From positions 124,001 to 188,000 of the forward strand of contig OOIN01000039.1 in assembly GCA_900323505.1 (NCBI GenBank): a stretch of 64,000 nucleotides of DNA, written 5' to 3'. A program made the translations under genes and the position numbers. Within the stretch, counting starts at the first letter, position 1. Every line of letters begins with the position of its first letter. The DNA is from Ustilago trichophora (Eukaryota; Basidiomycota; Ustilaginomycetes; Ustilaginales; Ustilaginaceae). Below are positions 48,537 to 58,513 of this stretch, piece after piece. The notes under the pieces are model-generated. The model was not told the DNA's origin and ran no database searches. It saw only the letters and a list, made by a program, of their open reading frames with translations.

Positions 48537-51476
48537 TCAGAGCATCTTTCTCAGCCTCTCGTCGGGATCGTGTTCGAAAGCCAATCGCACCTCGTCTTCC
48601 TGACAGGCCAGCATGAGTCTTGCGAATCCGCCTGCTCTTCCCGTACCTGCACCTTGACCTACACAGATGACGAGTCCCAGGGAGGTGAGGGTTGCCAGAG
48701 GAGCGTTGAGCGATGTTTCTTCTGCTCCCGTTGTTGCTGTGGTGGTACCGGTCTGTCCAAAAATCGTAGTTGTACTGATGCCGTACATCCTGCAGATGGC
48801 TTTATGGTGGCTTGAGACGTCTCCGAGTTCCGCCTCTGCCAGACCGGAGCGGCGAAGGCAGGATAAGAGGCTAAGAAGCAAGATTTTTGCGTGCAGAGGC
48901 AGCGATAAGATGTGCGAGACTTTGCCGGATTTCACCATCGAATCAAGGACCGATTTCATGTCCAGGATTGTAACCGGTTTCGGAGTCGCAGAAGGAACGG
49001 GTGAAGTCTTGGCTTTGAGCTCGACAAGCTCGATGGAACGCCTGCAGACGTCGAGCATGCGTCGTGCGTCACCAGAGACGTTGGAGACACGCTTGGATAC
49101 GTAGGTGATGGCGTCGGGACTGAGGACGTTTGTACATCCTTTATCTGGGTCTGCGTCTTGGGAGGATGATTCGGTGGGGTCGGTCAAGCCAAGACGAGAT
49201 TTGACAATTTCGACAAGCTGTCTGTCGGTGTAGGGCATAAAGGTGATCCTGGTCATACCGAGTCGACTTGCTACTTTGGCGTTGAGCGTCCGTTCGGGCA
49301 AGTCCATCGTATTTGCCACTGCAATGACCACCAGGCGAGATCCGCGCGTGTTGGGCCAGTTGAACATGTTATACATGACATCCTGCCTCGCCGTCACCAA
49401 CTGATCCAATTCGTCCATCAACACGACCGTGGCCGCTCTTCCCGGTCCCGCACCTACACCCGCCCCGCCCGCAGCACCGGACATCTTTGTCGCTCCCACC
49501 CTAGCGAAATGCGAGCTCAACAGACCCAGCGCTGTCTTGGGTGACGTCCGCTGTCCACCCGAGATCGCCGACCACAGCAAGGTGTACGCCTGCGAAGCAT
49601 CGGCGAGCTTCATGCCGTTGATCTCGACAAAGCTGAATGGATTCATCTCGTTTCGCTCCGCTCTGGCGGTAAGCGCTCGGATCACCTCGCGGACGGTAGC
49701 GGTCTTGCCGGTACCGGGTACACCGGAAACGTAGACGCAGCCGCCAATGCCTTCTTCAACGGCATCTTCGACGCACGCCATGATCTCTTCGTATTGGTCT
49801 TCGCGGCAGGGGAGATGGTCGGGGGTGGCACCTACGTGGAGGAGGCGTTTGGCGCGGTCGTGGGGGGATAGCGTCTGCGCTTCTTCACTGGGTAGAAGAG
49901 AGAGTTTTGGGGGGCGTGCAGGAAGCGTTGGGTGGGGGAGACTGCGTGCTTTCAAACCCATCAAGCGGGCTTTGGATCGAGGTGTAGCCTGTGCTTTTGC
50001 CGGACTGGCTAGGCCCAAAGCTGTTCTCTGCGGGGTGGTGAGCACGCGCCGCTTTGTAGGCGTCATTGGCGTTGCGTCCTTTGGCAGCTTGGCCCGTTTT
50101 CGAGGCGTGAGATTGAACGTCTTGCCAAAATCGTCGTCGTCGTCATCATCCACATCGGAAGGCGGGGCGCTGAATTGCGAGCCCTCGTTATCAGACGATT
50201 CGGGCGTGTCCAAGTGTCGAGCTTTGACGAGCAGGTTATCTTCCACCTCGAACTCGTCGCCGCTCTGGAAGGAGTCGTCGGAGGCAATGTCAGAGTCCGA
50301 GGAGAAGCCGTTGGCTTTCTTACGATTGTACTTGCGCTTTGGGGCGGCAACGCCGGCCGAGAGCGAGTCCTCTTTGCGTGGGCGGCCGGGACGGCGTTTG
50401 GGTGCGTCAAGGTCGATTGCCGAGGGTGTGCCCGTGGAACGAACGCGCGTAGATTTGGTGGGGAGGTCGGAAGTGGATGCGACCGAGGATGGTGTGGTCG
50501 CACGTGCTGCTGTTCTGGGAGTGGAGGTGGTAGGATCGCCCGTCGAGGGTTGAGCGTCTCTCTGGACTTCTTCCACGAGATCCTTGACACCTTGACCCTG
50601 CGATGTAGCGACGTCTGAAGAATCATCCTTGAGATCCCATCCAGCGCCTTGCTTTCCTTTCTCGACGAGCTTTGCCCAATCTATTCTCCAGAACAGCTCC
50701 CTGTTGGGATCCACTGCGCGCTCGCAAAACAGATGCGTAGGAAACGACTTGTTCTTGTACAGTGTGGTAGTCTTTCCTGACTTCTTCTTCGCATTTCCGT
50801 TGGCTGTATTCATTGCTGCATTGTCTGCCCCATTGGCTGAAAGCGCCGAGAGCGCCGAAGACTCCTTGATTGCCTTGGAGCACTCTGCCTGGCTCGGATG
50901 AATGTGAACCTTTGCAATGATCTCGTCTACATCGAACGAGTAGTCGTGCAGCGAGGGGCCTGCCTCAAAGGTGTCTCCGTCCTTGCCAGATTTGGCGCTA
51001 GTCTTTGTGCGGCGTTTGGTGAGAGAGGTGGCTTTGTGGGTGTAGTAGATTTCGTGCCGGCTGGTGATGCCGGACATGCGCTTCTTGGCCATGGTGGACA
51101 TCCATTCTGGCCAATGGAGGAGACGACAGACGCCAAAGATTTTGCCCTCTTCTGTTGCGTCCGTCCAGAGATGAGTCAAGACGCCAGCAAGTGGAGCTTG
51201 GTAGGAGGAGGGAAGGTAGACGACATCTCCGATGCGGAACTCTTCTGGTTCGAGAGTTTGTTTTGAGGATGATGGGGAAGCTTTGCGAGTGCGTGGATCT
51301 CGGTTCTCATCCTCGTCGTCTGAGGAGAGCTCTTCGCCTTCCGAGTCGGGTGCAGAGTCTACTGGGCGTGCGAGTCGAGTGAATGCGCGAAAGTGACTTG
51401 TCGAGGTGCCCGCTTCTGAAGTAGCCAGCGGCTCATGAGGCTCGAAAGAGTATGTTGGTGCGATGTTGGGCGGCAT
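48537..51476 (-). CDS. ORC1: Origin recognition complex subunit 1 (ORC1)
   Basis: A minus-strand frame, open well beyond any likely start. I take the ATG at 51476 (979 aa, MPPNIAPTYSFEP), with the ATG at 51569 as an alternative (1010 aa). Domains: an N-terminal BAH module (about residues 77-190, EEFRIGDVVYLPSSYQ), a Ser/Lys-rich linker with AT-hook-like KRRPGRPRK, and an AAA+ ATPase. The ATPase has Walker A GVPGTGKTATV near residue 582, Walker B VVLMDELDQLV near 685, and the sensor-2/winged-helix region at the C-terminus. ORC1 binds origin DNA in the six-subunit ORC and loads MCM2-7 with Cdc6; BAH binds nucleosomes. Upstream in-frame sequence comes from the repeat element at 51559-52211, so extensions beyond 51569 are unlikely to be native. 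It converges with ALG9, 282 bp apart. Confidence 0.9.
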   Translation of the reverse strand: MPPNIAPTYSFEPHEPLATSEAGTSTSHFRAFTRLARPVDSAPDSEGEELSSDDEDENRDPRTRKASPSSSKQTLEPEEFRIGDVVYLPSSYQAPLAGVLTHLWTDATEEGKIFGVCRLLHWPEWMSTMAKKRMSGITSRHEIYYTHKATSLTKRRTKTSAKSGKDGDTFEAGPSLHDYSFDVDEIIAKVHIHPSQAECSKAIKESSALSALSANGADNAAMNTANGNAKKKSGKTTTLYKNKSFPTHLFCERAVDPNRELFWRIDWAKLVEKGKQGAGWDLKDDSSDVATSQGQGVKDLVEEVQRDAQPSTGDPTTSTPRTAARATTPSSVASTSDLPTKSTRVRSTGTPSAIDLDAPKRRPGRPRKEDSLSAGVAAPKRKYNRKKANGFSSDSDIASDDSFQSGDEFEVEDNLLVKARHLDTPESSDNEGSQFSAPPSDVDDDDDDDFGKTFNLTPRKRAKLPKDATPMTPTKRRVLTTPQRTALGLASPAKAQATPRSKARLMGLKARSLPHPTLPARPPKLSLLPSEEAQTLSPHDRAKRLLHVGATPDHLPCREDQYEEIMACVEDAVEEGIGGCVYVSGVPGTGKTATVREVIRALTARAERNEMNPFSFVEINGMKLADASQAYTLLWSAISGGQRTSPKTALGLLSSHFARVGATKMSGAAGGAGVGAGPGRAATVVLMDELDQLVTARQDVMYNMFNWPNTRGSRLVVIAVANTMDLPERTLNAKVASRLGMTRITFMPYTDRQLVEIVKSRLGLTDPTESSSQDADPDKGCTNVLSPDAITYVSKRVSNVSGDARRMLDVCRRSIELVELKAKTSPVPSATPKPVTILDMKSVLDSMVKSGKVSHILSLPLHAKILLLSLLSCLRRSGLAEAELGDVSSHHKAICRMYGISTTTIFGQTGTTTATTGAEETSLNAPLATLTSLGLVICVGQGAGTGRAGGFARLMLACQEDEVRLAFEHDPDERLRKML

Positions 51477-51558
51477 GTTGCTGGGACTAGAGATAGGGCT
51501 GTGATGTATGATGAGGGGTGAGGATGAAGGTATGATTGGATCATGATGTCGCTTGGTT

Positions 51559-52211
51559 GTTTGACACATCGTAAAAAGTGTCTTGGTGTTAGACTGACTC
51601 ACCGGCTGATACACAACCGGTGTACTGGCCTTTTCTAACATAGCACTCGTACAGCATGACTGTATCAGCTCTGTACAAGGTTTGACACACCACAACTGCT
51701 CACTTAAGGTCTGTGTTAGTGGTGTATTAGCTCTTGATGGTCCACAAGTGCTGTATTGGTGGTGTAGTAGTGCTTGATACACCAATTACCGGTGTGTTGG
51801 TGGTGTATTAGTTGTGTATCAGTAAAAAAAAAAAAAAACATTTTTTTATTTGCCAGCAAAAGACCGGATTTTGCGAATTTTGAAGATTCAAATTCCAGCT
51901 TTCCATAATCAATCAGCTGTGGTATATAGTTGGCTGAGGCCAGGAACATATAAAAAACAGAAGCAATGGAGCAGCGGTATAAAGGGGAGGGTGTGTTTTC
52001 AGTTAGGTGGGCTGGGAAATGAGTTTGGAAAATCACGGGTTCGAATCCTGGAGGTGGTCATCTTTTTTTCTTTTTTTTTTCCTCTGATACACCACTGATG
52101 CAGACGTGGTGTGACAATACAACGTTAGCCGTGCACAAGTTCTCTTCCACAGGTGGTGTACCAGGCGGTGTACTAGCTTTGCACAGCCATAGTTTTTACG
52201 ATGTGTGAAAC
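51559..52211. mobile_element. Possible foldback/MITE-like element with terminal inverted repeats
   Basis: The outward-facing 19-base sequence TTTTTACGATGTGT plus N plus AAAC occurs at 51577-51559 (minus) and 52193-52211 (plus), 18 of 19 identical, so the ends form inverted repeats. Between them are many degenerate GGTGTA/TACACC units in both orientations (51607, 51718, 51757, 51797, 52084, 52151). The central part (51822-52085) starts with 15 A and ends in a T-rich tract. No transposase ORF is present and no clear target duplication was seen, so a non-autonomous element is an inference; a repeated regulatory motif is the alternative. Confidence 0.45.
51822..52085 (+). repeat. Insert with pol III B-box-like sequence and T-rich end (SINE-like candidate)
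   Basis: Flanked by GTGTATCAG on the left and CTGATACAC on the right. It contains GGTTCGAATCC (52029-52039), a match to the B-box of tRNA genes, followed about 20 bases later by T runs that could end pol III transcription. A proper A-box, acceptor-stem pairing and full cloverleaf are missing, so it is not a tRNA gene. Confidence 0.35.
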
Positions 52212-52259
52212 CAACACCTCTGTGTGGAATTTCGCCTTTCTCGCTCTCTCTCTCGAATA

Positions 52260-52265
52260 ACGCGT
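52260..52265. promoter_or_regulatory. MluI cell-cycle box-like ACGCGT site
   Basis: The palindrome ACGCGT is the binding core of the fungal MBF factor, which drives G1/S genes. It sits between ORC1 and the kinase gene, 784 bp from the ORC1 ATG and 388 bp from the kinase ATG. A single six-base match is weak evidence. Confidence 0.3.
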
Positions 52266-52652
52266 GGCGTAAATTACGGCTCCAAAAAGCAAAAGAAACG
52301 CGACATTGAATCGCACGAGAAGACGCACGTACCACGAGCGCTGTTCGAGTCAAGAAAGTGTCTGGACATGAATCAATATACAGTACATTCGAGTCCCGCT
52401 CTCATCCTTTCATGTCAATGTTCCGGTAGATAGGACAGCTCATACCGGTCGCATCTTCTTTCATACCAACAACATCATACCCAGCAATCTACCCAGTGGC
52501 ACCACCATATCACTACATATCCAAGTAGCACCTCTACTAGCTTCCAGTCCATCGCTGCTATCACGAACGCTTCAATCTCAACGTCGCATACCAACAACAT
52601 ACCCACTACTCGTTGACTTCCATATTTCGAGCCAAATTCGGCTGCTCGCAAT

Positions 52653-54155
52653 ATGATGGCCCTGCGCTCCGGAGCGAGAGCTCTTCCTCGCTCAAATGCC
52701 ACCATCACCACCACTACACAACATCTCCGCACCATCGCTTCTACCTCCTATACCGGCGAGAAGCGCTACTATCCACCACCAGAGCCCTTTGTCAGCTCTG
52801 CCAGCGACACCATCTCCATCGAGCCTTCTCCCTTTTCCACCTTTGGTGCCTCGCCAGACCTTCTCACCCACTACCTCTCTCTCCAACCTGCACCTCTTAC
52901 GCTCCGCCAGCTCATGGCCCAAGGCGGCAAACCAGGGCAAGCACTGACTCCGGAGCAGCTGCTCTTATCTGCACAGCACACTCACCGCGAATTGCCCATC
53001 CGACTCGCGCGGAGAGTAGGCGGCTTTCGAGCACTCCCCTTCATCGTCGGCAGCAACCCGTTCATCTCGAGAATAGCCCGACTGTACGCATCGAGCTTCG
53101 AGACGCTAGTCAAGTTCGGCCAGATCCAGACGCAGGAGGACAACCTGCGATTCACAGCCGTCATTGAGGATCTCGTCTCAGCACACGCCCAGAACATCCC
53201 TACACTGGCGAGAGGCTTTCAAGAGTCGAGAAAGTACATGGACGCACGCCAGATTTCGGCTTTCTTGGATGCTGCGATTCACTCGAGAATCGCGATCCGC
53301 ATGATTGCCGAACAGCACCTGGCGCTTAGTGCCACTTCGAACGAATTGAGTCATGTCCGACCGAGGACGACCAACAACATTGTTGTCGATGAGGGCCAAG
53401 ATGCGGATCATTTGCATCACCTCGATCCCGACCTTCCTCCGGAAGGTACGAGCAACCAAGGGCACAACGAATACGGTTCACCTACAGCAGTCGGCATCAT
53501 CGAGACGCAGTTGAGCCCGGCCCGCATGACCCGTATGTGCGCTGCATTCGTCCGCGATCTCTGCGAAGGCACCTTAGGAGCCGCGCCAGAGCTGATCCTC
53601 GAAGGAGATCTCGAAGTGACCTATACGGGTGTCCCCGTCCATTTGGAATACGTCATGACAGAGTTGCTCAAGAACTCATACCGCGCCACCACGGAAAACT
53701 TTTTCAAATCCCAATCTGCCGGCAGCAACTCGCTCAGCAAAATGCCACCGGTGATCGTGACCATTGCGCAATCTGCCAACCACGTTTCACTGCGGATTCG
53801 AGACCAGGGTGGCGGCATATCGCCACAGAATCTGCCACATGTGTTCAGCTATGCGTTTACGACTGCCGGGAGCGGGTCGGAGCTAGAGGATGCAGAAGAA
53901 ACCGGTGGTGGACCTTACGCTATGCAGGCTGTAGGTGGCACGGGCGGAGACGCGTTGGCAGAGATGGGGAAGATGGGCTTGGCATCTGGTCTGGGTACCT
54001 TGGCTGGATTGGGATATGGTCTGCCAATGGCAAGGATCTACGCAGAGTATTGGAAGAACGGATCTGCGTTGGATTTGGTCTCTTTGTACGGACATGGATG
54101 TGATACTTTTGTCAAGCTGCCGAGGCATATCGAGCTGTCCAATACCGTGATTTGA
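52653..54155 (+). CDS. Mitochondrial PDK/BCKDK-type protein kinase
   Basis: A 500-aa intron-free ORF. The N-terminal basic, Ser/Thr-rich MALRSGARALPRS segment looks like a mitochondrial presequence. The regulatory domain includes LPIRLARRVGGFRALPF, VIEDLVSAHAQNIPTLARG and an ISAFLDAAIHSRIAIRMIAEQH helix. The GHKL ATPase domain shows the N-box TELLKNSYR (Glu337, Asn341), G1 DQGGG (Asp384), GYGLPMARIYAEY for the G2 box and HGCDTFVKL at the end. These motifs define the pyruvate dehydrogenase / branched-chain alpha-ketoacid dehydrogenase kinases, which phosphorylate and inactivate the E1 alpha subunit of those complexes in the matrix. Which complex it targets cannot be settled by reading. Length is slightly above the animal 410-440 aa through inserts at about residues 245-275 and 420-450. 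Confidence 0.92.
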   Translation: MMALRSGARALPRSNATITTTTQHLRTIASTSYTGEKRYYPPPEPFVSSASDTISIEPSPFSTFGASPDLLTHYLSLQPAPLTLRQLMAQGGKPGQALTPEQLLLSAQHTHRELPIRLARRVGGFRALPFIVGSNPFISRIARLYASSFETLVKFGQIQTQEDNLRFTAVIEDLVSAHAQNIPTLARGFQESRKYMDARQISAFLDAAIHSRIAIRMIAEQHLALSATSNELSHVRPRTTNNIVVDEGQDADHLHHLDPDLPPEGTSNQGHNEYGSPTAVGIIETQLSPARMTRMCAAFVRDLCEGTLGAAPELILEGDLEVTYTGVPVHLEYVMTELLKNSYRATTENFFKSQSAGSNSLSKMPPVIVTIAQSANHVSLRIRDQGGGISPQNLPHVFSYAFTTAGSGSELEDAEETGGGPYAMQAVGGTGGDALAEMGKMGLASGLGTLAGLGYGLPMARIYAEYWKNGSALDLVSLYGHGCDTFVKLPRHIELSNTVI

Positions 54156-54587
54156 GGGAGAGGGGTTTAGGGAGGAAGGGGTGAAGATAGCATTTGTATT
54201 TGTACCGTACTCAACAGCATCGTTCGCAATCTCATGCCGGGCCGAATGTACCCGCGCACGAACTTCAATCGAGCCTATTCTGAAAGACAATTCTGAGCTC
54301 TCATCAAACAAACGAAGCAGACAGGCAGGCCCGCACAAGCCGCACATCCAGACGAACTCATCCAGTCTTTCTCCGAGGCAACGAGACGATTGCATTAGAA
54401 ACGCAGCGTCAGGTGTAAGGAAGGGGGTGTATTACGTTACATCAGACCGGAAGATTAAAGCAGGAGAGAGAGAGAGAGATGTCAGGAGCCGGGGAAGCCA
54501 TTGCTCCACGATTTGCGTGCGCGATACGAACGAAAATCGCAGCATTGAACAACTAGTATCAAAACTTCGGGGGGGGGGGATAAGGGT
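54156..54587. other. 3' intergenic region between the kinase and transporter genes
   Basis: 432 bp between two convergent stops. A short GA run (about 54464-54479) and a nine-base G run (about 54571-54579) are present. No gene recognised. Confidence 0.4.
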
Positions 54588-55761
54588 TTAGTCCTTCTTG
54601 CCAAGAGGAATGACGGGCAAGGTGAAGAAGCTGTTGTAAGGGCTCAGGAACGAGGCGATTCCGAGGTAGTAGCCTGCGAAGCCGGTAGCGATGCCAAAGG
54701 CGCCACCTGCGGTTTGGAGGGCCTTGATACCGGTGTAAGCGTGAGCGCCGAGCATGATGAATGTGACCCAGAGGAGGAAGATGAGGACGAAGAGCGAGAC
54801 TGAGCCTCGGAGGGATGCAATCTATGCCAGGGTTGCCAAAAACGAGGCGGGTTGTCAGCTGTTTGTAAAGCGGCGAGGGGGAAAAAAAGGAGAGGAGAAA
54901 GATGGACGACTTACAAGGTAGATGGTGGTGATACCGAACCAAATCCAGAGGTAGAGACCAATAGCCGACTCTGCTTCAGCGGCGTAAGGCGAACCCTTGG
55001 CGTAGATTCCTGGTTGACCGTTGTAGGTGCCCATGAAGCCGAAGAATGGAATCTGTAGGGCGAATTACACAGACGAAGTTCACGAATCAGAGTCAGCAGC
55101 TGGTCTTTCTCGTCCTTATCAGAAGTAGAGACGGCAAACTTACCAAAATGACCGAGTAGCCCCACCAGAACATGCCGAAGGAGCAGAAAACAGTAGCACC
55201 AAACGTGTTTCCGCTGGCAAACTCCCAGAGACCGGCGAGGAACTGGGCGAGACCACCGTAAGAGAGCGCAAAACCGATGACGGCGTTGGGGATTGCGATG
55301 CCCTGAATCTGAATGTTGTAGAGCGAGAGGAGCAAGGTTGTGGTGGAGAAGCCGAACACTGTTTTTGCAGAGAAGGAAGTTTTGCGACAAAATAAGGCAG
55401 GTCAGCTACAAGTCCAACCGGCAAGGAATGATTCGAAGAGCAGGGAGAGCAACTCACCACCGAGGGGAAGAGGGTTAGCGATCCTCCTGTGGTTGTTTGC
55501 GATAGCGATGAGGTCGTCATCGGCAAAGTGGCCGCCGGGGGTCAAGGTTCGGCTGAGCTGTTTACCGGCACCTCCACCGTTGTAGAGGGGAGCCTGGTGA
55601 GGGAGAGAAGATTTCTCGTTTTCAAAGCTGTGGTGGCCGTTGGAGTGACCGTTGGAGTAACCGTTGCCATTGCCGTTGGCGTGGGTGTCGACGGCGGTGG
55701 CAGCACCGTTGGTGTTGGCAGCGGTCATCATGTGGCTGTCTGGGTTAGCGACTTGGGACAT
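54588..55761 (-). CDS. GPR1/FUN34/YaaH-family transporter, paralogue 1, four exons
   Basis: Minus-strand exons 55761-55458, 55358-55144, 55052-54915 and 54821-54588; introns of 99, 91 and 93 nt, all GT-AG. The spliced frame is 891 nt (296 aa). The N-terminal about 95 residues are Asn/Gly/His-rich and cytosolic. Then comes NPLPLGVFGFSTTTLLLSL, the NPxPLG signature of the GPR1/FUN34/YaaH family, and six hydrophobic helices, including the conserved FGATVFCSFGMFWWGYSVIL stretch. Family members move acetate and/or ammonium across the plasma membrane (yeast Ato2, Ady2). The C-terminus ends LPVIPLGKKD. It faces away from paralogue 2 across a 2.75-kb gap. Confidence 0.9.
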
Positions 55762-56355
55762 GGTTCTTGCGGCGATTAGGATGGAGAAGGGGTGGTGGTG
55801 GTGGTGAGGAGGAGGAACTCTAATGATGGAGGTCAAGAGGAGAAGGGATGGTTGGGGGAAGGGGAGGGGTATCGACAAAAGGGGTGTGGCGTAGAGACGG
55901 GGTGTTGTCTCTCTATGGTATCTGCTGTACCCTTTGAGCGATGTTGAGCAAGACGATGGTCGAGCAATCGCAGACCAAGCCATCTCTCAAGCAAGACAAA
56001 AAAAAACAGTGCGAGCTTTGCCTTGGGTGTTCGTGTTGATCCCTCCCCTCGGGCTTGCAAATGCGGCCAAACCAGAAGCGCGTGGTGATGGTCAATGCAT
56101 TGGGGCCATGCTACCCCACCTCTAGGCTAAGCGATGTATGTGGTGCAAGACGAAAGAGGGATTGCGTCGGCTAATCCAGAAAAAGAGAGAGGGAGAGAGA
56201 GAGGGCGAAACGGCAGCGGGGCAAGAATGACACACTTGTCTGCTCAAGCGATTGCATGTCGCATTATGCGGAGAAGGCAAAGAAAAGCCACGTACGACGT
56301 CCAAGCACAACACTGAACAAACCACGCACCATCAACTAGGCTTTTGCCTGGAAGG

Positions 56356-56408
<53 letters not shown>

Positions 56409-56974
56409 TCCAGGGTTCACACAGCTCTCACACACACACACTATAGTCGAAGCGAGCAGAAAGAGATGGAGTCTAATGCTGATAATGTCTTGGTGTTGAG
56501 AGCTAAGAGATGCCTCGTGTCTCGGCGCGAGCATTTTTGAGCTGGCTCTGGTGGAAAGGATAGGATACAGATGGATGAAGATTTGGTTGTGTTGTTTCGA
56601 GGATGGTGTTGCTGGTGTACCGCCTAACTGGAGCAGAGCCGCGGAGAAAAAAAAAATTAAAAAATGGGGAAAAAAGCGAAACAGCAGAGGAATCCGAGCA
56701 ACGGCGGTTGGTCGGAGTAAGCTAATGCATGCAATCTCTGTGCATGCCGCGGTGACAAAAATAAAAAAATAAAAAAATAAAAATGCGGGGTAACATTTCT
56801 GTCAAGGTGTGACGGAATTGTCGGAAACTCCGCCTTTGTCCAACACACCATACAAGGGTAAGCAGCATAAGTAAACCATCAATCAACAAACCATGCCAGA
56901 AAGATCAACCGAAATCACTCTTTTCCTTGCATCTCTTCTGTCCCTGACCCGTGTCCTGCATTCCATTCCGTACC

Positions 56975-57007
<33 letters not shown>

Positions 57008-58513
57008 CGTGCCGTGCTTCTTTCTTTCCCCTCCGACGGCATCTGCATGCTCCCGCTTTTTCCTCGCATCCTTGTCGACAAAGAGTATATCGTGTTGGGG
57101 TACCAGCAAGCACATCACTAAAATGTTCCTGCAACATTGCTCGGGATGCTTGGCCTCTCGGAAGACGTTGCTCGGTTCTTTCCGAGTCATGTTGATTGGA
57201 TATGTATTTGCAAGATTGATATTGGGCCATGTGACCTTGCGGATTGGATTGCCAACAAGATTCCTCGTCCATTGGTCCACATCTTTTGCAACCGGCACGA
57301 TCTCAAGAAATGACGATCAGAAGGTGATGCGGTTACAACTTCAATTCGTTTTGCCAAGATCAAAAGCCCTCGTACCACCAGACAGGCACGATCAACACGA
57401 GCTACAGTAACAATTAGATATCACGGTGCACAGGCCAAGCTTGTTACTCCAACAAGCTTTTGCTCTAGATGTACTGTAGTACCTCGGCAACAAAAGATCA
57501 TTTCTTGGATCATCTTGTGTACGCTAAGCGAAGGGTGGAAAGAAATGCACAGTGACTCCACTCCGCCTTTGGTCCGCGGCCGATTTGTGTGTCTGTGTGT
57601 ATGTGTTTCTTTTTGTTTTTGACACTCAGACTGCCGAAAGCAAAACCAAAAGCCATGACAGCTCTCTCTTTCTCTCCCCCGCTGCAACGCCGCTACGCCG
57701 CTGACTGCATCAACGGTGGCATTGCCGCTGCAGTCGATCCGCCTCATTATGCCTTGTTTTTCTGTCTAAGCGCGCCCCCAACGCGCGGTACATTCACCTC
57801 GATGACATGCCGCCCCGCGCGTTCGTCCGGATCCATCACTCAACTCATCCTCGTCTCGCCTTACCTTCCCCGCTTTTCGACGTGGTAGATGTCTTGTTGA
57901 CCCGCGCATTGGGTTTGAAGCTGCCAATGCCTAAACTAAAACCACGCTAATCAAAGACTCCATGTGCGCTAGTGTGTGTGTGTGTGTGTTTCTTTGGGCT
58001 TGGATGGGGTTCATGCCGTACCTTGCGTTGATAGAGTGCCAGTTGGCGTGCTTGCCGAATCCACCATGGTTGGCCACCAAGCTTCCTCTCTCCTCGCTAG
58101 ACTAGATCAAGCCACCCCAGATTTGTACTGCAGCATGCAAGCGAGCCAGTGCGAGCCAAATGTTGGTTCTTCCGGAGCTCCATCATCAACTGCCCCTCAA
58201 TGTTTGCCTAGCCTCCGCCTCGCACAGACACACACTCTTGCAGCATCTCTTTTTTTGCCTCATTGACCTTACACGCACAGCTTCCCCGCAATCTCGTTAC
58301 TGCAGTGCATACCCAACCTGGTCCAAGTCGTTCATCAACAACAACCCCCCAACTTTGCCTCCCTTCGCTCATAGTGTAATCTACCCCCTTCCTCCCTGTC
58401 TCGCCACCATTCACTCCCTCTTCCTCGTCTCAATCCGTCCCACTACCATCACCACCACCACCACCACCATCACCCTCGTCCTAGACACTCCCCCGTAGAA
58501 ACCTCTGTCCAAG
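55762..58513. other. Divergent intergenic region between the two transporter paralogues
   Basis: 2.75 kb. Contents: a 46-bp GA run, a GT run at about 56990-57007, another at about 57971-57989, an A/AATAAA-rich spot at 56640-56790 and a GTACTGTAGT motif at 57471. Short ORFs lack motifs and are mostly low-complexity. No RNA gene recognised. Because both paralogues start from this gap, shared control elements are plausible but not visible. Confidence 0.45.
56359..56404. repeat. (GA)23 microsatellite
   Basis: 46 bp of uninterrupted AG units, the longest dinucleotide tract in the window. A CA run follows within about 35 bp. Confidence 0.95.

Larger units (their letters stand above)
51477..52652. 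other. Upstream region of ORC1 and the mitochondrial kinase, with inverted-repeat element
   Basis: 1.18 kb between two divergent genes. It holds the 653-bp inverted-repeat element listed separately, and a 440-bp stretch nearer the kinase gene with an ACGCGT site (52260-52265) and a pyrimidine-rich leader. Base composition in 51820-51960 is clearly lower in GC than in the surrounding genes. Confidence 0.55.

Noticed and set aside
51477..51785. N-terminal extension of ORC1 to 1082 aa
   Set aside because: The added residues are Cys/Thr/His-rich and encoded by the repeat element; the BAH region needs no such extension.
51925..52050. tRNA gene candidate ending at the GGTTCGAATCC box
   Set aside because: No complementary acceptor stem for AGGTGGT upstream, a mismatch in the T stem, no A-box at a suitable distance and no anticodon arm that folds; kept only as a SINE-like candidate.
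56359..56404. Possible CRISPR-like or satellite array
   Set aside because: It is an uninterrupted dinucleotide run with no spacers; a plain microsatellite.
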